From Mucilaginibacter gossypiicola (GTDB lineage: Bacteria > Bacteroidota > Bacteroidia > Sphingobacteriales > Sphingobacteriaceae): a DNA stretch of 64,000 bases. The notes under the pieces are model-generated. The model did no database searches. It was not told where the DNA came from and saw nothing but the letters and a program-made list of their open reading frames with translations. Numbering within the stretch: position 1 is the stretch's first letter; each line of letters starts with the position of its first letter. The position numbers and the translations under genes are program-made. Of the stretch, positions 50,796 through 59,216 are shown in pieces. The DNA is taken from positions 372,001 to 436,000 of the forward strand of contig NZ_FOCL01000003.1 of assembly GCF_900110105.1 (NCBI RefSeq), written 5' to 3'.

Positions 50796-51545
50796 TTACC
50801 CTCTCTTCAAATAAGCATTCGGCACATTCTTCGGTACATAATCAATTCCGTAAGCATGCTTTATAAGCAGGCTTACCACATCCATAATCGTTTGCTCTTT
50901 ACGATGAAATTGAGGTAACGAACCCATCATGGCATAACTTATCGGGTTTACGGCAGGAATAAACGTTTCCCATTCGTATCCCTTGCCCCAGATCAAACCA
51001 TTAACCGTAACATACAGATCAGCGCCGTTTTGCAATAGAAAGTGAAGCATCTCAACAGAGCTGTTTCCGTTTTGATTAACAGTATGGAAAATAGGCGTAT
51101 GCCCTCCGAAGCCATGTTCATCATAAGCAGCCCTAGCATTCACATCGGCGCCATGCTGTAAAAGCATCTTAGCACAGGCAAGGCTGTTATATTCGGCACA
51201 AAAATGCATTAAAGTACCACCGGTTAAAGGAGTGTAGGTGTTGTTATACAAGGAATAGGTTTTGTTGATAACCGAAACATCGATACTTATTGCTTCCTTT
51301 AGCTTCTCCTCATCGTGAGCCAAAACTGCAAGCAATGCCTTATCTTCATACTCAAGACCTGCATCAATAAATGCCTGTACACAATCTTTGAATCGCGGAC
51401 CACGGGCATACATCTCGACCATCATGGTAAAAACCGGCATTCCATCATGGACTTCATTCGGGCTGCCGCCATTTTTAAAATACGCTTTGATCTCATCAAC
51501 AGCGTGAGTTTCGGCAGCGTAAAGGATGTCGGTGTAATTTGGCAT
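50796..51545 (-). CDS. Ankyrin-repeat protein
   Basis: A 249-residue protein with several ankyrin-type repeats, the clearest being GTLMHFCAEYNSLACAKMLL (followed by QHGADVNARAAYDEHG) and GHTPIFHTVNQNGNSSVEML (then HFLLQNGADLYVTV). The N-terminus reads MPNYTDILYAAETHAVDE. No signal peptide. Such proteins often bind a partner protein; in small-gene islands they can act as immunity proteins. The first 17 codons exist again at 52199-52249 as a decayed copy. Confidence 0.82.
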   Translation of the reverse strand: MPNYTDILYAAETHAVDEIKAYFKNGGSPNEVHDGMPVFTMMVEMYARGPRFKDCVQAFIDAGLEYEDKALLAVLAHDEEKLKEAISIDVSVINKTYSLYNNTYTPLTGGTLMHFCAEYNSLACAKMLLQHGADVNARAAYDEHGFGGHTPIFHTVNQNGNSSVEMLHFLLQNGADLYVTVNGLIWGKGYEWETFIPAVNPISYAMMGSLPQFHRKEQTIMDVVSLLIKHAYGIDYVPKNVPNAYLKRG

Positions 51546-51560
51546 GATACTCTAATTTAT

Positions 51561-52133
51561 TTACAGATGACGATTGGCCGCAATAAAATCTTCCAGCCAT
51601 ATAATTATTGATAACATATTTACCTCAATCGCGTCATTAACCAATTTAACAAATTGATCCGGGATCCATGCATACAAGATCCGTCCGGTATTATTCCTTG
51701 ACAAATAAAACCAGGTATCAACCGGTGGACAATCATTATAATCAATAAGTCCATCTGACTCATCCTCTGAAAATCCATCATTGATAACGTTATCGATTTC
51801 GGCAACCAGTATTTTTCCATTATAAGCGGTCGCTACATTCGGCAATGGATTTATTTCCTTTTTATAAGCAATTTGCTTTTCAAACAAATCACTATATAAA
51901 AATTCATTCTTTTCATCTAACGGGTCAATACTCCAAACTACTTCAGTTGAACCCTCTGCAAAAGATAGTCTCCTAACATTATCAAAAGAGAATAACTTCC
52001 GGCCATTATATTCCGGGTTGAAGCTTCGCAAAATTTGGGCTACCGAAAAATCGCTGTTTTGAAGTTGCTTTTCACAGTATTGTTGCGTTAAAAAAAGATT
52101 CTGATCAAACTTCTCCTGATTTATAACTATCAT
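51561..52133 (-). CDS. Unknown protein in immunity-like island
   Basis: A 190-residue acidic protein. The middle contains NGKILVAEIDNVINDGFSED and a DWFYLSRNN-like DTWFYLSRNNTGRIL; the C-terminal half is hydrophobic and helical (FVKLVNDAIEVNMLSIIIWL). No family recognised. It lies 15 bp upstream of the ankyrin gene, and its ATG overlaps the stop of the ankyrin-remnant frame (TAATG). Its low GC and lack of recognised kin suggest an accessory gene. Confidence 0.65.
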   Translation of the reverse strand: MIVINQEKFDQNLFLTQQYCEKQLQNSDFSVAQILRSFNPEYNGRKLFSFDNVRRLSFAEGSTEVVWSIDPLDEKNEFLYSDLFEKQIAYKKEINPLPNVATAYNGKILVAEIDNVINDGFSEDESDGLIDYNDCPPVDTWFYLSRNNTGRILYAWIPDQFVKLVNDAIEVNMLSIIIWLEDFIAANRHL

Positions 52134-52249
52134 TAATTTACGATTTGCTGGTTTACATTACTCAATAATATTTTATATCGGACCACATTATTCCACCCTT
52201 CAACAGCATGAGTTTCGGCAGCGTAAAGGATGTCGTTATAACTGGGCAT
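52133..52249 (-). pseudogene. Truncated duplicate of the ankyrin gene head
   Basis: The frame starts ATG at 52249 and reads MPSYNDILYAAETHAVE, almost the same as the first 17 residues of the ankyrin gene at 51545 (MPNYTDILYAAETHAVD), then turns to unrelated GWNNVVRYKILLSN and ends in a TAA overlapping the next gene's ATG. It is a decayed or recombined second ankyrin copy. Confidence 0.75.
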
Positions 52250-52264
52250 GGCTGCAAATTTAAA

Positions 52265-52639
52265 TCACTTACTTTCTATTTTAATTTCATTACAATCTAT
52301 AGCGCCTTCTATATCTATTACGATTTCTTTGCCTAAATATGCCGGCGCGTCGCTTACATAACCAACCGCATAATATTTACTATGCTGTTTTATTATTTTA
52401 AGGATCCCTCCTTTCTGCTTTGACAAAATTGCAGGTAGCGGATCGTTCATGCTTTTACTGCCACTAACAAATACAAAGCTTTTATCCGGTTTAGCTCCGT
52501 AAAGCAACTGGATTTTTTGCAGTGGGTAAATCTTAATGTTTTTATAAATAAGCGTGTCATTTTTATAAACGGCATCCTGAGCGAATGTCATACCGATATC
52601 CCAAAAGATAAAACTCAACAAAAAGGCTATTTTTTTCAT
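52265..52639 (-). CDS. Small exported protein, unknown
   Basis: A 124-residue protein with a signal peptide (KKIAFLLSFIFWDIGMTFAQ). The mature part is strand-rich (DTLIYKNIKIYPLQKIQLLYG; SKYYAVGYVSD). No family recognised. It opens the leftward small-gene run; the gap to the divergent PolX gene is 135 bp. Confidence 0.6.
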   Translation of the reverse strand: MKKIAFLLSFIFWDIGMTFAQDAVYKNDTLIYKNIKIYPLQKIQLLYGAKPDKSFVFVSGSKSMNDPLPAILSKQKGGILKIIKQHSKYYAVGYVSDAPAYLGKEIVIDIEGAIDCNEIKIESK

Positions 52640-52774
52640 GATGTGTGATTAGATGTGGTATATCTAAGTTACTAATAACATTTATATCTATTTGTGTAGC
52701 TTCTCATAAAACAAACCCGTCACCTAAGCTGTCATTACAATGGCTTTTTGTATTTTTACCGCCTCATTGTATTT

Positions 52775-54448
52775 ATGGAAAATAAACCCATAGCCCGTAC
52801 GCTTCGTTTACTGTCGCAACTCATGGAACTCCATGAGGTTAATCCGTTCAAGATCAAATCAATAGCTAATGCAGCTTTTAAGGTTGATAAGCTACCCTTT
52901 CCCATAGCCGGTAAAAAACTGGACGAACTGGAAAAGATTGACGGCATTGGCAAAAGCATAGCCGGCAAAGTAGCCGAGCTGCTTGAAACCGGAACCATGA
53001 CCGAACTGCAGGAAATGCTGGATAAAACCCCCGAAGGCGTGGTTGAAATGATGGGCATTAAAGGTATCGGCCCTAAAAAGGTGGCCATTATCTGGAAAGA
53101 ACTGGGGATTGAAAATACCGGTGAGCTTTTTTATGCCTGCAATGAAAACCGGCTGATCGAGGCCAAAGGTTTCGGACTTAAAACGCAGGAAGAAATCCGT
53201 AAGGCTATCGAGTTCAGGATGGCGAGCAATGGTAAATTCCTTTTTGCCCAGGTTGAAAAGGAAGCCAATGAGCTGATGGATGAGGTAAAAGCCATTTTCC
53301 CCGATGCACTGAAACATTTTGCCGGCGAGTTCAGGCGTTTGAATGAGATCATTACAGAGATCGTAATCGTGGTGGGCAGTATTAACCATGATGTTGCCTA
53401 TGACGCACTCGCAAACTCCAAAATACTCTGCAACGTAAGTAAAAGCAAAAACCACATCCAGGGCGAACTCCAAAATGGCTTGCTGGTAGATATTGTTTGT
53501 GTTGACAAAGCCGATTATTACAGGGAACTATTTGTCAATACCGGTACCGACGACCATGTACAGGCCGTTTTCGACAGGATCAATGTACCTGTTGAACAGC
53601 CGGAAAGTGAAGAATTAATTTACACCAAAGCCGGTTTAGCATGGATGCAGCCCGAATTGCGTGAAGGCACCTTATTTATTGAAAAAGCAGAAAAGAATGA
53701 GCTGCCAACCCTGATCAACTGGCATGACCTGAAAGGTACACTTCATAACCACAGTACCTGGAGCGATGGCGTAAACACCATTGAAGAAATGGCGTTATAT
53801 TGCCGTGATACCCTGAAACTGGAATACCTTGGCATGTGTGATCATAGCAAAAGTGCTTTTTATGCCAAAGGCTTAAGCATCGAACGGGTATTGCAGCAAC
53901 ACGAAGAAATTGATGCCCTTAATAAAAAGCTCGACGGCTTCCATATTTTTAAAGGCATCGAGTCGGACATTTTGTATGATGGTTCGCTTGATTACCCTAA
54001 TGAGATCCTGCAAAAATTTGATTTCATTGTAGCTTCTGTACACTCTATCCTCAAAATGGATGAGGAAAAGGCAACGTCAAGACTTATCACCGCAATTGAA
54101 AACCCATATACAACTATATTAGGGCACCCTACCGGCCGACTTTTGCTTAGCCGCAGCGGTTATCCTATTAACTATAAAAAAGTGATAGATGCCTGCGCAG
54201 CAAACAACGTAGTTATTGAGATCAATGCCAACCCATTACGGCTCGACCTCGACTGGCGCTGGCACCAATATGCTTTGGATAAAGGAGTGATGCTTTCCAT
54301 AAACCCCGATGCCCACCGAATTGAAGGTTTTACAGATATGCATTACGGCATCCTGGCAGCCCGTAAAGGCGGCTTATGTAAAGAGATGTGCATGAACGCT
54401 ATGTCATTAGAAGAAATCACTAAAGCGTTTGCGAGCAAAAGAGGTTAG
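52775..54448 (+). CDS. PolX-like protein: HhH and PHP domains, degenerate polymerase site
   Basis: About 557 residues. The N-terminal 8-kDa-like and helix-hairpin-helix part (LDELEKIDGIGKSIAGKVAEL; MMGIKGIGPKKVAIIWKELG) is normal for bacterial PolX. In the palm, where a family X polymerase has GS-x-RR and then a D-x-D pair, this protein reads AGEFRRLNEIITEIVIVVGS, so both metal-binding Asp are replaced. The C-terminal PHP domain is intact: HNHSTWSDG, MCDHSKSA, GIESDIL, VASVHSIL, LGHPTGRLL and NPDAHR give the metal ligands. It is therefore probably a PHP nuclease or phosphatase rather than a polymerase. The ATG at 52775 is preferred over an earlier in-frame start. Confidence 0.88.
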   Translation: MENKPIARTLRLLSQLMELHEVNPFKIKSIANAAFKVDKLPFPIAGKKLDELEKIDGIGKSIAGKVAELLETGTMTELQEMLDKTPEGVVEMMGIKGIGPKKVAIIWKELGIENTGELFYACNENRLIEAKGFGLKTQEEIRKAIEFRMASNGKFLFAQVEKEANELMDEVKAIFPDALKHFAGEFRRLNEIITEIVIVVGSINHDVAYDALANSKILCNVSKSKNHIQGELQNGLLVDIVCVDKADYYRELFVNTGTDDHVQAVFDRINVPVEQPESEELIYTKAGLAWMQPELREGTLFIEKAEKNELPTLINWHDLKGTLHNHSTWSDGVNTIEEMALYCRDTLKLEYLGMCDHSKSAFYAKGLSIERVLQQHEEIDALNKKLDGFHIFKGIESDILYDGSLDYPNEILQKFDFIVASVHSILKMDEEKATSRLITAIENPYTTILGHPTGRLLLSRSGYPINYKKVIDACAANNVVIEINANPLRLDLDWRWHQYALDKGVMLSINPDAHRIEGFTDMHYGILAARKGGLCKEMCMNAMSLEEITKAFASKRG

Positions 54449-54507
54449 GAGAAATAGATTAGAGGCTGAAAATCATAGAATAGGTAGAACAATCTGCCGT
54501 TGCCACT

Positions 54508-54538
54508 AATGAACAAATGAACTATTGAACCAATGAAC
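54508..54538 (+). repeat. AATGAAC micro-repeats over the hldE1 start
   Basis: AATGAAC at 54508-54514, 54516-54522 and 54532-54538, with a TTGAAC between; the last copy holds the start codon of the kinase gene. Related words lie at 13581-13631 and 55561-55600. Confidence 0.6.
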
Positions 54539-55522
54539 TTAAGAGATAAAGTACAATCCATTCAAGCATCGGCACACAAACCGGCAATACTGGTTATCGG
54601 CGACCTGATGGTTGACCATTATATATGGGGCAATGCCACTCGCCTGTCGCCCGAGGCTCCTGTACCTATTGTAAACGTAAAAAACGAAACCACCACACTG
54701 GGCGGTGCCGGCAACGTTGTTCAAAACCTGGTATCATTAGGGGCAAAGGTTATTGTTGCCGGTGTAATTGGTAACGACCAGGCGGCGGGCGAACTGATCA
54801 AGATACTAACCGATGAAGGTGTTGAAACTGATACCATTATAAAGGATAACGGCAGGCCAACCACCGTTAAAACCCGTGTCGTTGTAGGCAGCCACCAACT
54901 GGTACGTGTTGACCGTGAAATTACCGACGAAGTGTCGGAGCCTATTGCCAACGAACTTATCAGTAAGCTAACCGGTTATATTGATAACGCAGATATGGTA
55001 CTTTTATCTGATTATAACAAAGGGCTGTTTTCGCCGTTTTTAACGCAGGGCATTATAAAAGCAGCAAATGCTAAAGGCAAAAAAGTGATCATCGACCCTA
55101 AAGGGCTTAATTACGAAAAATATAAAGGCGCTTTTATCATCAAACCCAACCGCAAGGAATTGTCGGAGGCTGCTAAAACCGAGAAAATCAACTCGATAGA
55201 AAGCCTGCAGCAAGCCGGAAAGGTTATTTTTGAGCAAACAGGTACGCAATATATCGTAGTTACTTTGTCTGAAGAGGGCATGGTAATACTAAGTGAGCAG
55301 GATCATAAGAGTTTACCGGTAAAAGCAACCGAAGTTTTTGATGTAACCGGTGCTGGCGATACCGTATTAGCAACAATGGCTTACTTTATGGCAGGCGGTT
55401 TAAGCATTGAGGATTCATGCGAACTGGCCAACCATGCCGCCGCGATAGTGATCCGCCGGGTGGGCAGTGCAACAACTACTTTGGATGAGATCGTTGAAGA
55501 CATATTAAGAGACGAAAAATAA
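54533..55522 (+). CDS. hldE1: D-glycero-beta-D-manno-heptose-7-phosphate kinase
   Basis: PfkB-type kinase that phosphorylates heptose-7-phosphate at C1. ILVIGDLMVDHYIWGNATRLSPEAP (in parts) is the substrate-binding start; TTLGGAGNVVQNLVSLGAKV and the catalytic VTGAGDTVLATMAYFM with its Asp follow. It is the kinase half only (329 residues); the adenylyltransferase is a separate gene 720 bp on, whereas in E. coli both are one HldE protein. Same direction as gmhA and hldE2. Confidence 0.93.
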   Translation: MNLRDKVQSIQASAHKPAILVIGDLMVDHYIWGNATRLSPEAPVPIVNVKNETTTLGGAGNVVQNLVSLGAKVIVAGVIGNDQAAGELIKILTDEGVETDTIIKDNGRPTTVKTRVVVGSHQLVRVDREITDEVSEPIANELISKLTGYIDNADMVLLSDYNKGLFSPFLTQGIIKAANAKGKKVIIDPKGLNYEKYKGAFIIKPNRKELSEAAKTEKINSIESLQQAGKVIFEQTGTQYIVVTLSEEGMVILSEQDHKSLPVKATEVFDVTGAGDTVLATMAYFMAGGLSIEDSCELANHAAAIVIRRVGSATTTLDEIVEDILRDEK

Positions 55523-55597
55523 GGTGGAAGGTTGAAGGATGCTTGCCTTAAGACTGGACTAATGAACCAGTGAACAAATGAACCAGTGAACGAACGA

Positions 55598-56167
55598 ATG
55601 AATAAGATTCAAATATTAAACGAACTTAAAGATCATCAGGATACCCTTCAAAAGGTAATTGATACGCTGAGCGGCGATATTGAGGAAGCCTGTGAAATGA
55701 TCACATCAACCATAAAAAGCGGCAATAAAGTGTTACTGGCCGGCAATGGCGGCAGTGCCGCTGATGCCCAGCATATTGCGGCAGAGCTTAGCGGCCGTTT
55801 TGTAAAAGACCGTAAACCTTTGCCGGGTATTGCTTTAACGGTAGATACTTCTGCACTTACTTCTATTGCTAACGATTATGGCTATGAGCATGTATTTTCG
55901 CGCCAGGTAGAGGCATTTGGCAAGCCGGGCGATTTATTCATCGGCATCTCAACCAGCGGTAATAGTCCGGGGATATTGGCAGCATTTGAATCGGCTAAAA
56001 AACTGGAACTTAAAACTTTGGGGCTTTCGGGTAGAGATGGGGGTAAAATGAATGGCCTTTGCCAACTGAATGTCATTGTACCATCTAACATTACCGCACG
56101 CATCCAGGAAATGCATATCCTTATCGGGCATATACTGTGTACTGCTGTAGATAATCTTTTTGAATAA
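55598..56167 (+). CDS. gmhA: Sedoheptulose-7-phosphate isomerase
   Basis: SIS-domain isomerase that begins ADP-heptose synthesis. The signature LLAGNGGSAADAQHIAAEL and GRFVKDRKPLPGIALT match GmhA, and ISTSGNSPGILAAFESAKKL binds the sugar phosphate. ATG at 55598 (MNKIQIL) is chosen; the frame opens with a GTG in the AATGAAC/AGTGAAC micro-repeats. The protein is 189 residues. Confidence 0.95.
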   Translation: MNKIQILNELKDHQDTLQKVIDTLSGDIEEACEMITSTIKSGNKVLLAGNGGSAADAQHIAAELSGRFVKDRKPLPGIALTVDTSALTSIANDYGYEHVFSRQVEAFGKPGDLFIGISTSGNSPGILAAFESAKKLELKTLGLSGRDGGKMNGLCQLNVIVPSNITARIQEMHILIGHILCTAVDNLFE

Positions 56168-56172
56168 TAACA

Positions 56173-56238
56173 GGTAGAGACGCATCACATGCGTTTTTTA
56201 AGATAAAACTAAGGAGACGCATGTGATGCGTCTCTACC
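56173..56238. repeat. Perfect 22-bp hairpin between gmhA and hldE2
   Basis: Arms 56173-56194 and 56217-56238 start GGTAGAGACGCATCACATGC and are perfect complements, with a T6 run inside the loop. GGTAGAGACGCAT-type hairpins are, from memory, widely repeated intergenic elements. Confidence 0.75.
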
Positions 56239-56245
56239 AAAATAA

Positions 56246-56749
56246 ATGAGAACTGGTTTTGAAAAAACACTTCTTGATAAAATAACAGATCAACCGTCGT
56301 TGCAGGCCCAAATCAAAAGCTGGCAGGCAGAAGGTAAAAAAGTGGTGTTTACTAATGGCGTATTTGATCTTTTGCATATCGGGCACCTTACCTACCTGGC
56401 TAAAGCAGCCGAGCTTGGCGACAAACTGGTGATTGGCCTTAATGCCGATAGTTCGGTTAGGCGCATCAAAGGCCCAACCCGCCCGGTGAATGATCAAAAT
56501 AGCCGTGCAGCATTATTGGCAGCCTTGTTTTTTGTGGATGCCATTGTTGTTTTTGAAGAAGATACACCGCTTAACCTGATCAGCTCCCTCCTGCCGGATA
56601 TCCTGGTTAAAGGTGCGGATTACGCGGTTGAGAATATTGTGGGCGCTAAAGAAGTGATTGCCAACGGAGGCGAGGTTAAAACCATTAATTTTGTTGAGGG
56701 ATATTCATCCACCTCAATAATCGAAAAAATCAGGAACCAAATTTCCTGA
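56246..56749 (+). CDS. hldE2: D-glycero-beta-D-manno-heptose 1-phosphate adenylyltransferase
   Basis: Nucleotidyltransferase that joins ATP and heptose-1-phosphate. VVFTNGVFDLLHIGHLTYLAKA holds the HxGH motif (HIGH), and LVIGLNADSSVRRIKGPTRP with PVNDQNSRAALLAAL is the expected second block; the C-terminal VEGYSSTSIIEKIR gives the S-T-S-x-I-I motif. The start ATG at 56246 follows the palindrome. Completes the kinase-adenylyltransferase pair. Confidence 0.95.
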   Translation: MRTGFEKTLLDKITDQPSLQAQIKSWQAEGKKVVFTNGVFDLLHIGHLTYLAKAAELGDKLVIGLNADSSVRRIKGPTRPVNDQNSRAALLAALFFVDAIVVFEEDTPLNLISSLLPDILVKGADYAVENIVGAKEVIANGGEVKTINFVEGYSSTSIIEKIRNQIS

Positions 56750-56763
56750 GCACCGATAACAGC

Positions 56764-57729
56764 ATGAAGATACTGGTGATCCGCTTTAGCTCGATGGGTG
56801 ATATAATTTATACCACGCCTGTTGTACGCTGTCTCAAAAAGCAGGTCCCCGGTGCCGAAGTACACTTTTTAACAAAACCGGCCTTTAAATATATTTATGA
56901 TAATAACCCATACGTTGATAAACTGCTGTTACTAAAACCTTCTTTAACAGATACTATCAACGAAATCAAGGCCGAAAAGTATGATCAGATCATTGATCTG
57001 CATAATAATCTGCGCACAAGCATTATCAAGCTACGCACCGGCATTAAAGCATCAACCTATAAAAAACAGCCAATTTTAAAATGGCTGAGTTTAAAACTTA
57101 AACGCAACCTGGTAAGTAAAGAACATTTGGTTGACAGGTATTTAAAAGCAGTTAAGTTTTTGGGCGTTGTTAACGACGATAATCCGATTGACTACTACAT
57201 TAAGGCCGAGCACGACATAACCAAATTACTTCCGGTTAGTCATCAGAATGGCTATCTTGCTTTTGTAATAGGCGCTACCCATTTTACCAAGCGAATGCCT
57301 AATTATAAGATCATCAGTATTTGCAAACAGCTTAATTTACCTGTTTTGCTATTAGGTGGTAATGATGTAAAGACAAATGGTGATGAAATAGCTGCAGCAG
57401 TTGGCATTTCGGTTTACAATGCCTGCGGAATAACGTCACTTGATGAGTCGGTGTTCCTGGTATCAAAAGCGCAAAGTCTTATTGGTTTTGATACCGGCCT
57501 TACCCACATCGCCGAAGCATTCAATGTACCGATAGCCTCGGTTTGGGGCGGTACTACTCCAGATTTGCTGGGTGTTTGGCCTTACAAAGTAAAAGAAACG
57601 CTGATTGCCGGTATTGAATTATCCTGCCGTCCCTGCTCCAAATTCGGGCTTGAAAAATGCCCGCTCGGGCACTTTAAGTGTATGAATGATATGCCGGAGG
57701 CTGATATTGTAAATTTCTCCAACCGCTAA
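56764..57729 (+). CDS. Glycosyltransferase family 9 (heptosyltransferase-like)
   Basis: A 321-residue GT-B glycosyltransferase. The N-terminal LVIRFSSMGDIIYTTPVVRCL is diagnostic of GT9, as is the C-terminal sugar-nucleotide site IGFDTGLTHIAEAFNVPIAS then WGGTTPDLLGVWPY. Family 9 enzymes add heptose from ADP-heptose to lipopolysaccharide core. The gene starts 14 bp after hldE2, so substrate and transferase are made together, which supports a heptosyltransferase role. Confidence 0.93.
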   Translation: MKILVIRFSSMGDIIYTTPVVRCLKKQVPGAEVHFLTKPAFKYIYDNNPYVDKLLLLKPSLTDTINEIKAEKYDQIIDLHNNLRTSIIKLRTGIKASTYKKQPILKWLSLKLKRNLVSKEHLVDRYLKAVKFLGVVNDDNPIDYYIKAEHDITKLLPVSHQNGYLAFVIGATHFTKRMPNYKIISICKQLNLPVLLLGGNDVKTNGDEIAAAVGISVYNACGITSLDESVFLVSKAQSLIGFDTGLTHIAEAFNVPIASVWGGTTPDLLGVWPYKVKETLIAGIELSCRPCSKFGLEKCPLGHFKCMNDMPEADIVNFSNR

Positions 57730-57829
57730 TTCCATTTATAAAACATTGCGTAAGTTATACTTACGAGCGCGCTACTGTTAATATTTCACAAAAAAACATC
57801 AGATAGCTTTTAATGTTAGTGTATTTGTA

Positions 57830-57837
57830 TAATTTTG
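57830..57837 (+). promoter_or_regulatory. -7 element upstream of the outer-membrane barrel gene
   Basis: TAATTTTG fits TAnnTTTG exactly, 25 bp before the ATG. A clear -33 TTTG at the right distance is not seen (the region is T-rich), so the call is tentative. Confidence 0.5.
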
Positions 57838-57862
57838 TACATTAACTTAAATCCCTTACACG

Positions 57863-58483
57863 ATGAAAAAAACCTTACTCAGCCTGTGCCTTTTAATGGC
57901 ATCATTCGCAGCTTTCGCACAATTACCAACCTTTGGTGTTAAAGGAGGCGTAAACTTCGCAACCTTACACGCTACAGTTGATGGTGTTAGCGGTTCCGGC
58001 AATTCCGGTAGCTTAACCACATTCAATGTAGGTGCTTTTGTCGACTTTAAATTTGGCAACGTATCACTACAGCCGGCTTTAAATTTTACCGGTAAAGGTG
58101 GTTCGTCAAGCGTTTCAATTGATGATGAAGCGAGTTCGGGTGGTAAAGTAAAACTCTATTACCTACAAGTACCTGTAAATGTTGTTTATCACGTTCCTGC
58201 TGTTGTTGGCGACTTTTACCTTGGCGCCGGCCCGTACCTTGGAATGGGTGTTTCTGGCAAAGCCAAAGATGATAGCGGCAACTCTGAAGATGTTAAATTT
58301 GGCAGCGGTCAGGATCAGATCAAAAGAACAGACGCTGGTTTAAATGCCATTGTTGGCTTTAAATTCAAAACAGGCTTCCTTATCAACGCTAACTACGATT
58401 GGGGCTTAACAAATATCACCAATGTTGATGGTATTAAACTTACAAATCGCGTTTTCGGTATTTCAGTAGGTTACGCGTTTTAA
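57863..58483 (+). CDS. Outer-membrane beta-barrel protein (PorT/OmpW-like)
   Basis: A 206-residue protein with a signal peptide (LLSLCLLMASFAAFA) and eight or so amphipathic strands. TFGVKGGVNFATL at the mature start and NYDWGLTNI with a final FGISVGYAF are typical of the small Bacteroidetes barrels (PF13568-like). C-terminal Phe agrees with outer-membrane insertion. Function unknown. Confidence 0.88.
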   Translation: MKKTLLSLCLLMASFAAFAQLPTFGVKGGVNFATLHATVDGVSGSGNSGSLTTFNVGAFVDFKFGNVSLQPALNFTGKGGSSSVSIDDEASSGGKVKLYYLQVPVNVVYHVPAVVGDFYLGAGPYLGMGVSGKAKDDSGNSEDVKFGSGQDQIKRTDAGLNAIVGFKFKTGFLINANYDWGLTNITNVDGIKLTNRVFGISVGYAF

Positions 58484-58518
58484 TTAACCCAGGAACTAAA
58501 GAGGATTTTGCTCCTCTT

Positions 58519-58553
58519 AAAAAAGGAGAGGCTTTTGCTTCTCCTTTTTTATT
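58519..58553 (+). terminator. Terminator after the barrel gene
   Basis: AAAAAAGGAGAGGC and GCTTCTCCTTTTTT pair around a TTTT loop, with a T-rich tail. A second, weaker hairpin (GAGGATTTTGCTCCTC) stands just before. Confidence 0.88.
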
Positions 58554-58640
58554 TAGTATAATTGAAACCTATTAAAAACGTTTCACGTTATATTTACAAA
58601 CCCATAATACTATAAACCCATCGCTTACCCGTTTAAAATC

Positions 58641-59117
58641 ATGAAAAAGTTATTATTAATACGCCACGCAAAAGCCACTCATGAAAGCGGTTACATTGAT
58701 TTTGACAGACCGTTAAAACAATCGGGAATGCAGGATGCAGTTTTAATGGCAACCTTGTTAAAGGGGCAATTACAAATTCCTCAAACTATTATAACCAGCC
58801 CTGCGCTGCGTACAAAAACTACTGCAGAAATTTTTGCCAACCACTTTAAATTATCGGCGCCGGGCGAGGATAAAAGGATTTATGAAGCGAGTGAAAACAC
58901 CTGGGTTAAAGTGATTAACAGCCTGCCCGATGAATATGATTTTATAGGCGTTGTTGGCCATAACCCGGGCATAAGCCAGATATTGTATTACCTTACCAGT
59001 CAGTTAAAAGAAATGCCTACCTGCGCAGTGGCAGTTATTACTTTTGAAAATGACAGCTGGCAATCTATCAGTGAAGAGGACGGGAAACTGGTACATTTTG
59101 ATTCGCCGAAAGGGTAG
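58641..59117 (+). CDS. sixA: SixA-like histidine phosphatase
   Basis: A 158-residue phosphohistidine phosphatase of the phosphoglycerate mutase fold. The RHA motif is in LLIRHAKATHESGY, the second phosphate Arg in SPALRTKTTAEIF, and the catalytic His-Asn in GVVGHNPGIS. SixA removes phosphate from phosphotransfer proteins in E. coli; the target here is unknown. The Hpt protein of this window is a conceivable client, but there is no direct evidence. Confidence 0.9.
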   Translation: MKKLLLIRHAKATHESGYIDFDRPLKQSGMQDAVLMATLLKGQLQIPQTIITSPALRTKTTAEIFANHFKLSAPGEDKRIYEASENTWVKVINSLPDEYDFIGVVGHNPGISQILYYLTSQLKEMPTCAVAVITFENDSWQSISEEDGKLVHFDSPKG

Positions 59118-59216
59118 TTTTAAGTCGAAAGTTCATAGTCTTTAGTTCTAAGTAGAAAGATTTTAAAGCAGATAGCCAACTTTTGACCTAAGACTTCCGA
59201 CTTAGGACTTAAAACT
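59118..59216. repeat. Convergent gap with AAGTC/CTTAG short repeats
   Basis: AAGTCGAAAGTTCATAGTC and GACTTAGGACTTAAAACTTC face each other as a loose inverted repeat, in the manner of the other micro-repeat blocks. No gene. Confidence 0.45.

Noticed and set aside
52892..53473. 193-codon minus-strand frame inside the PolX-like gene
   Set aside because: Antisense to well-conserved HhH motifs; long only because of codon bias.
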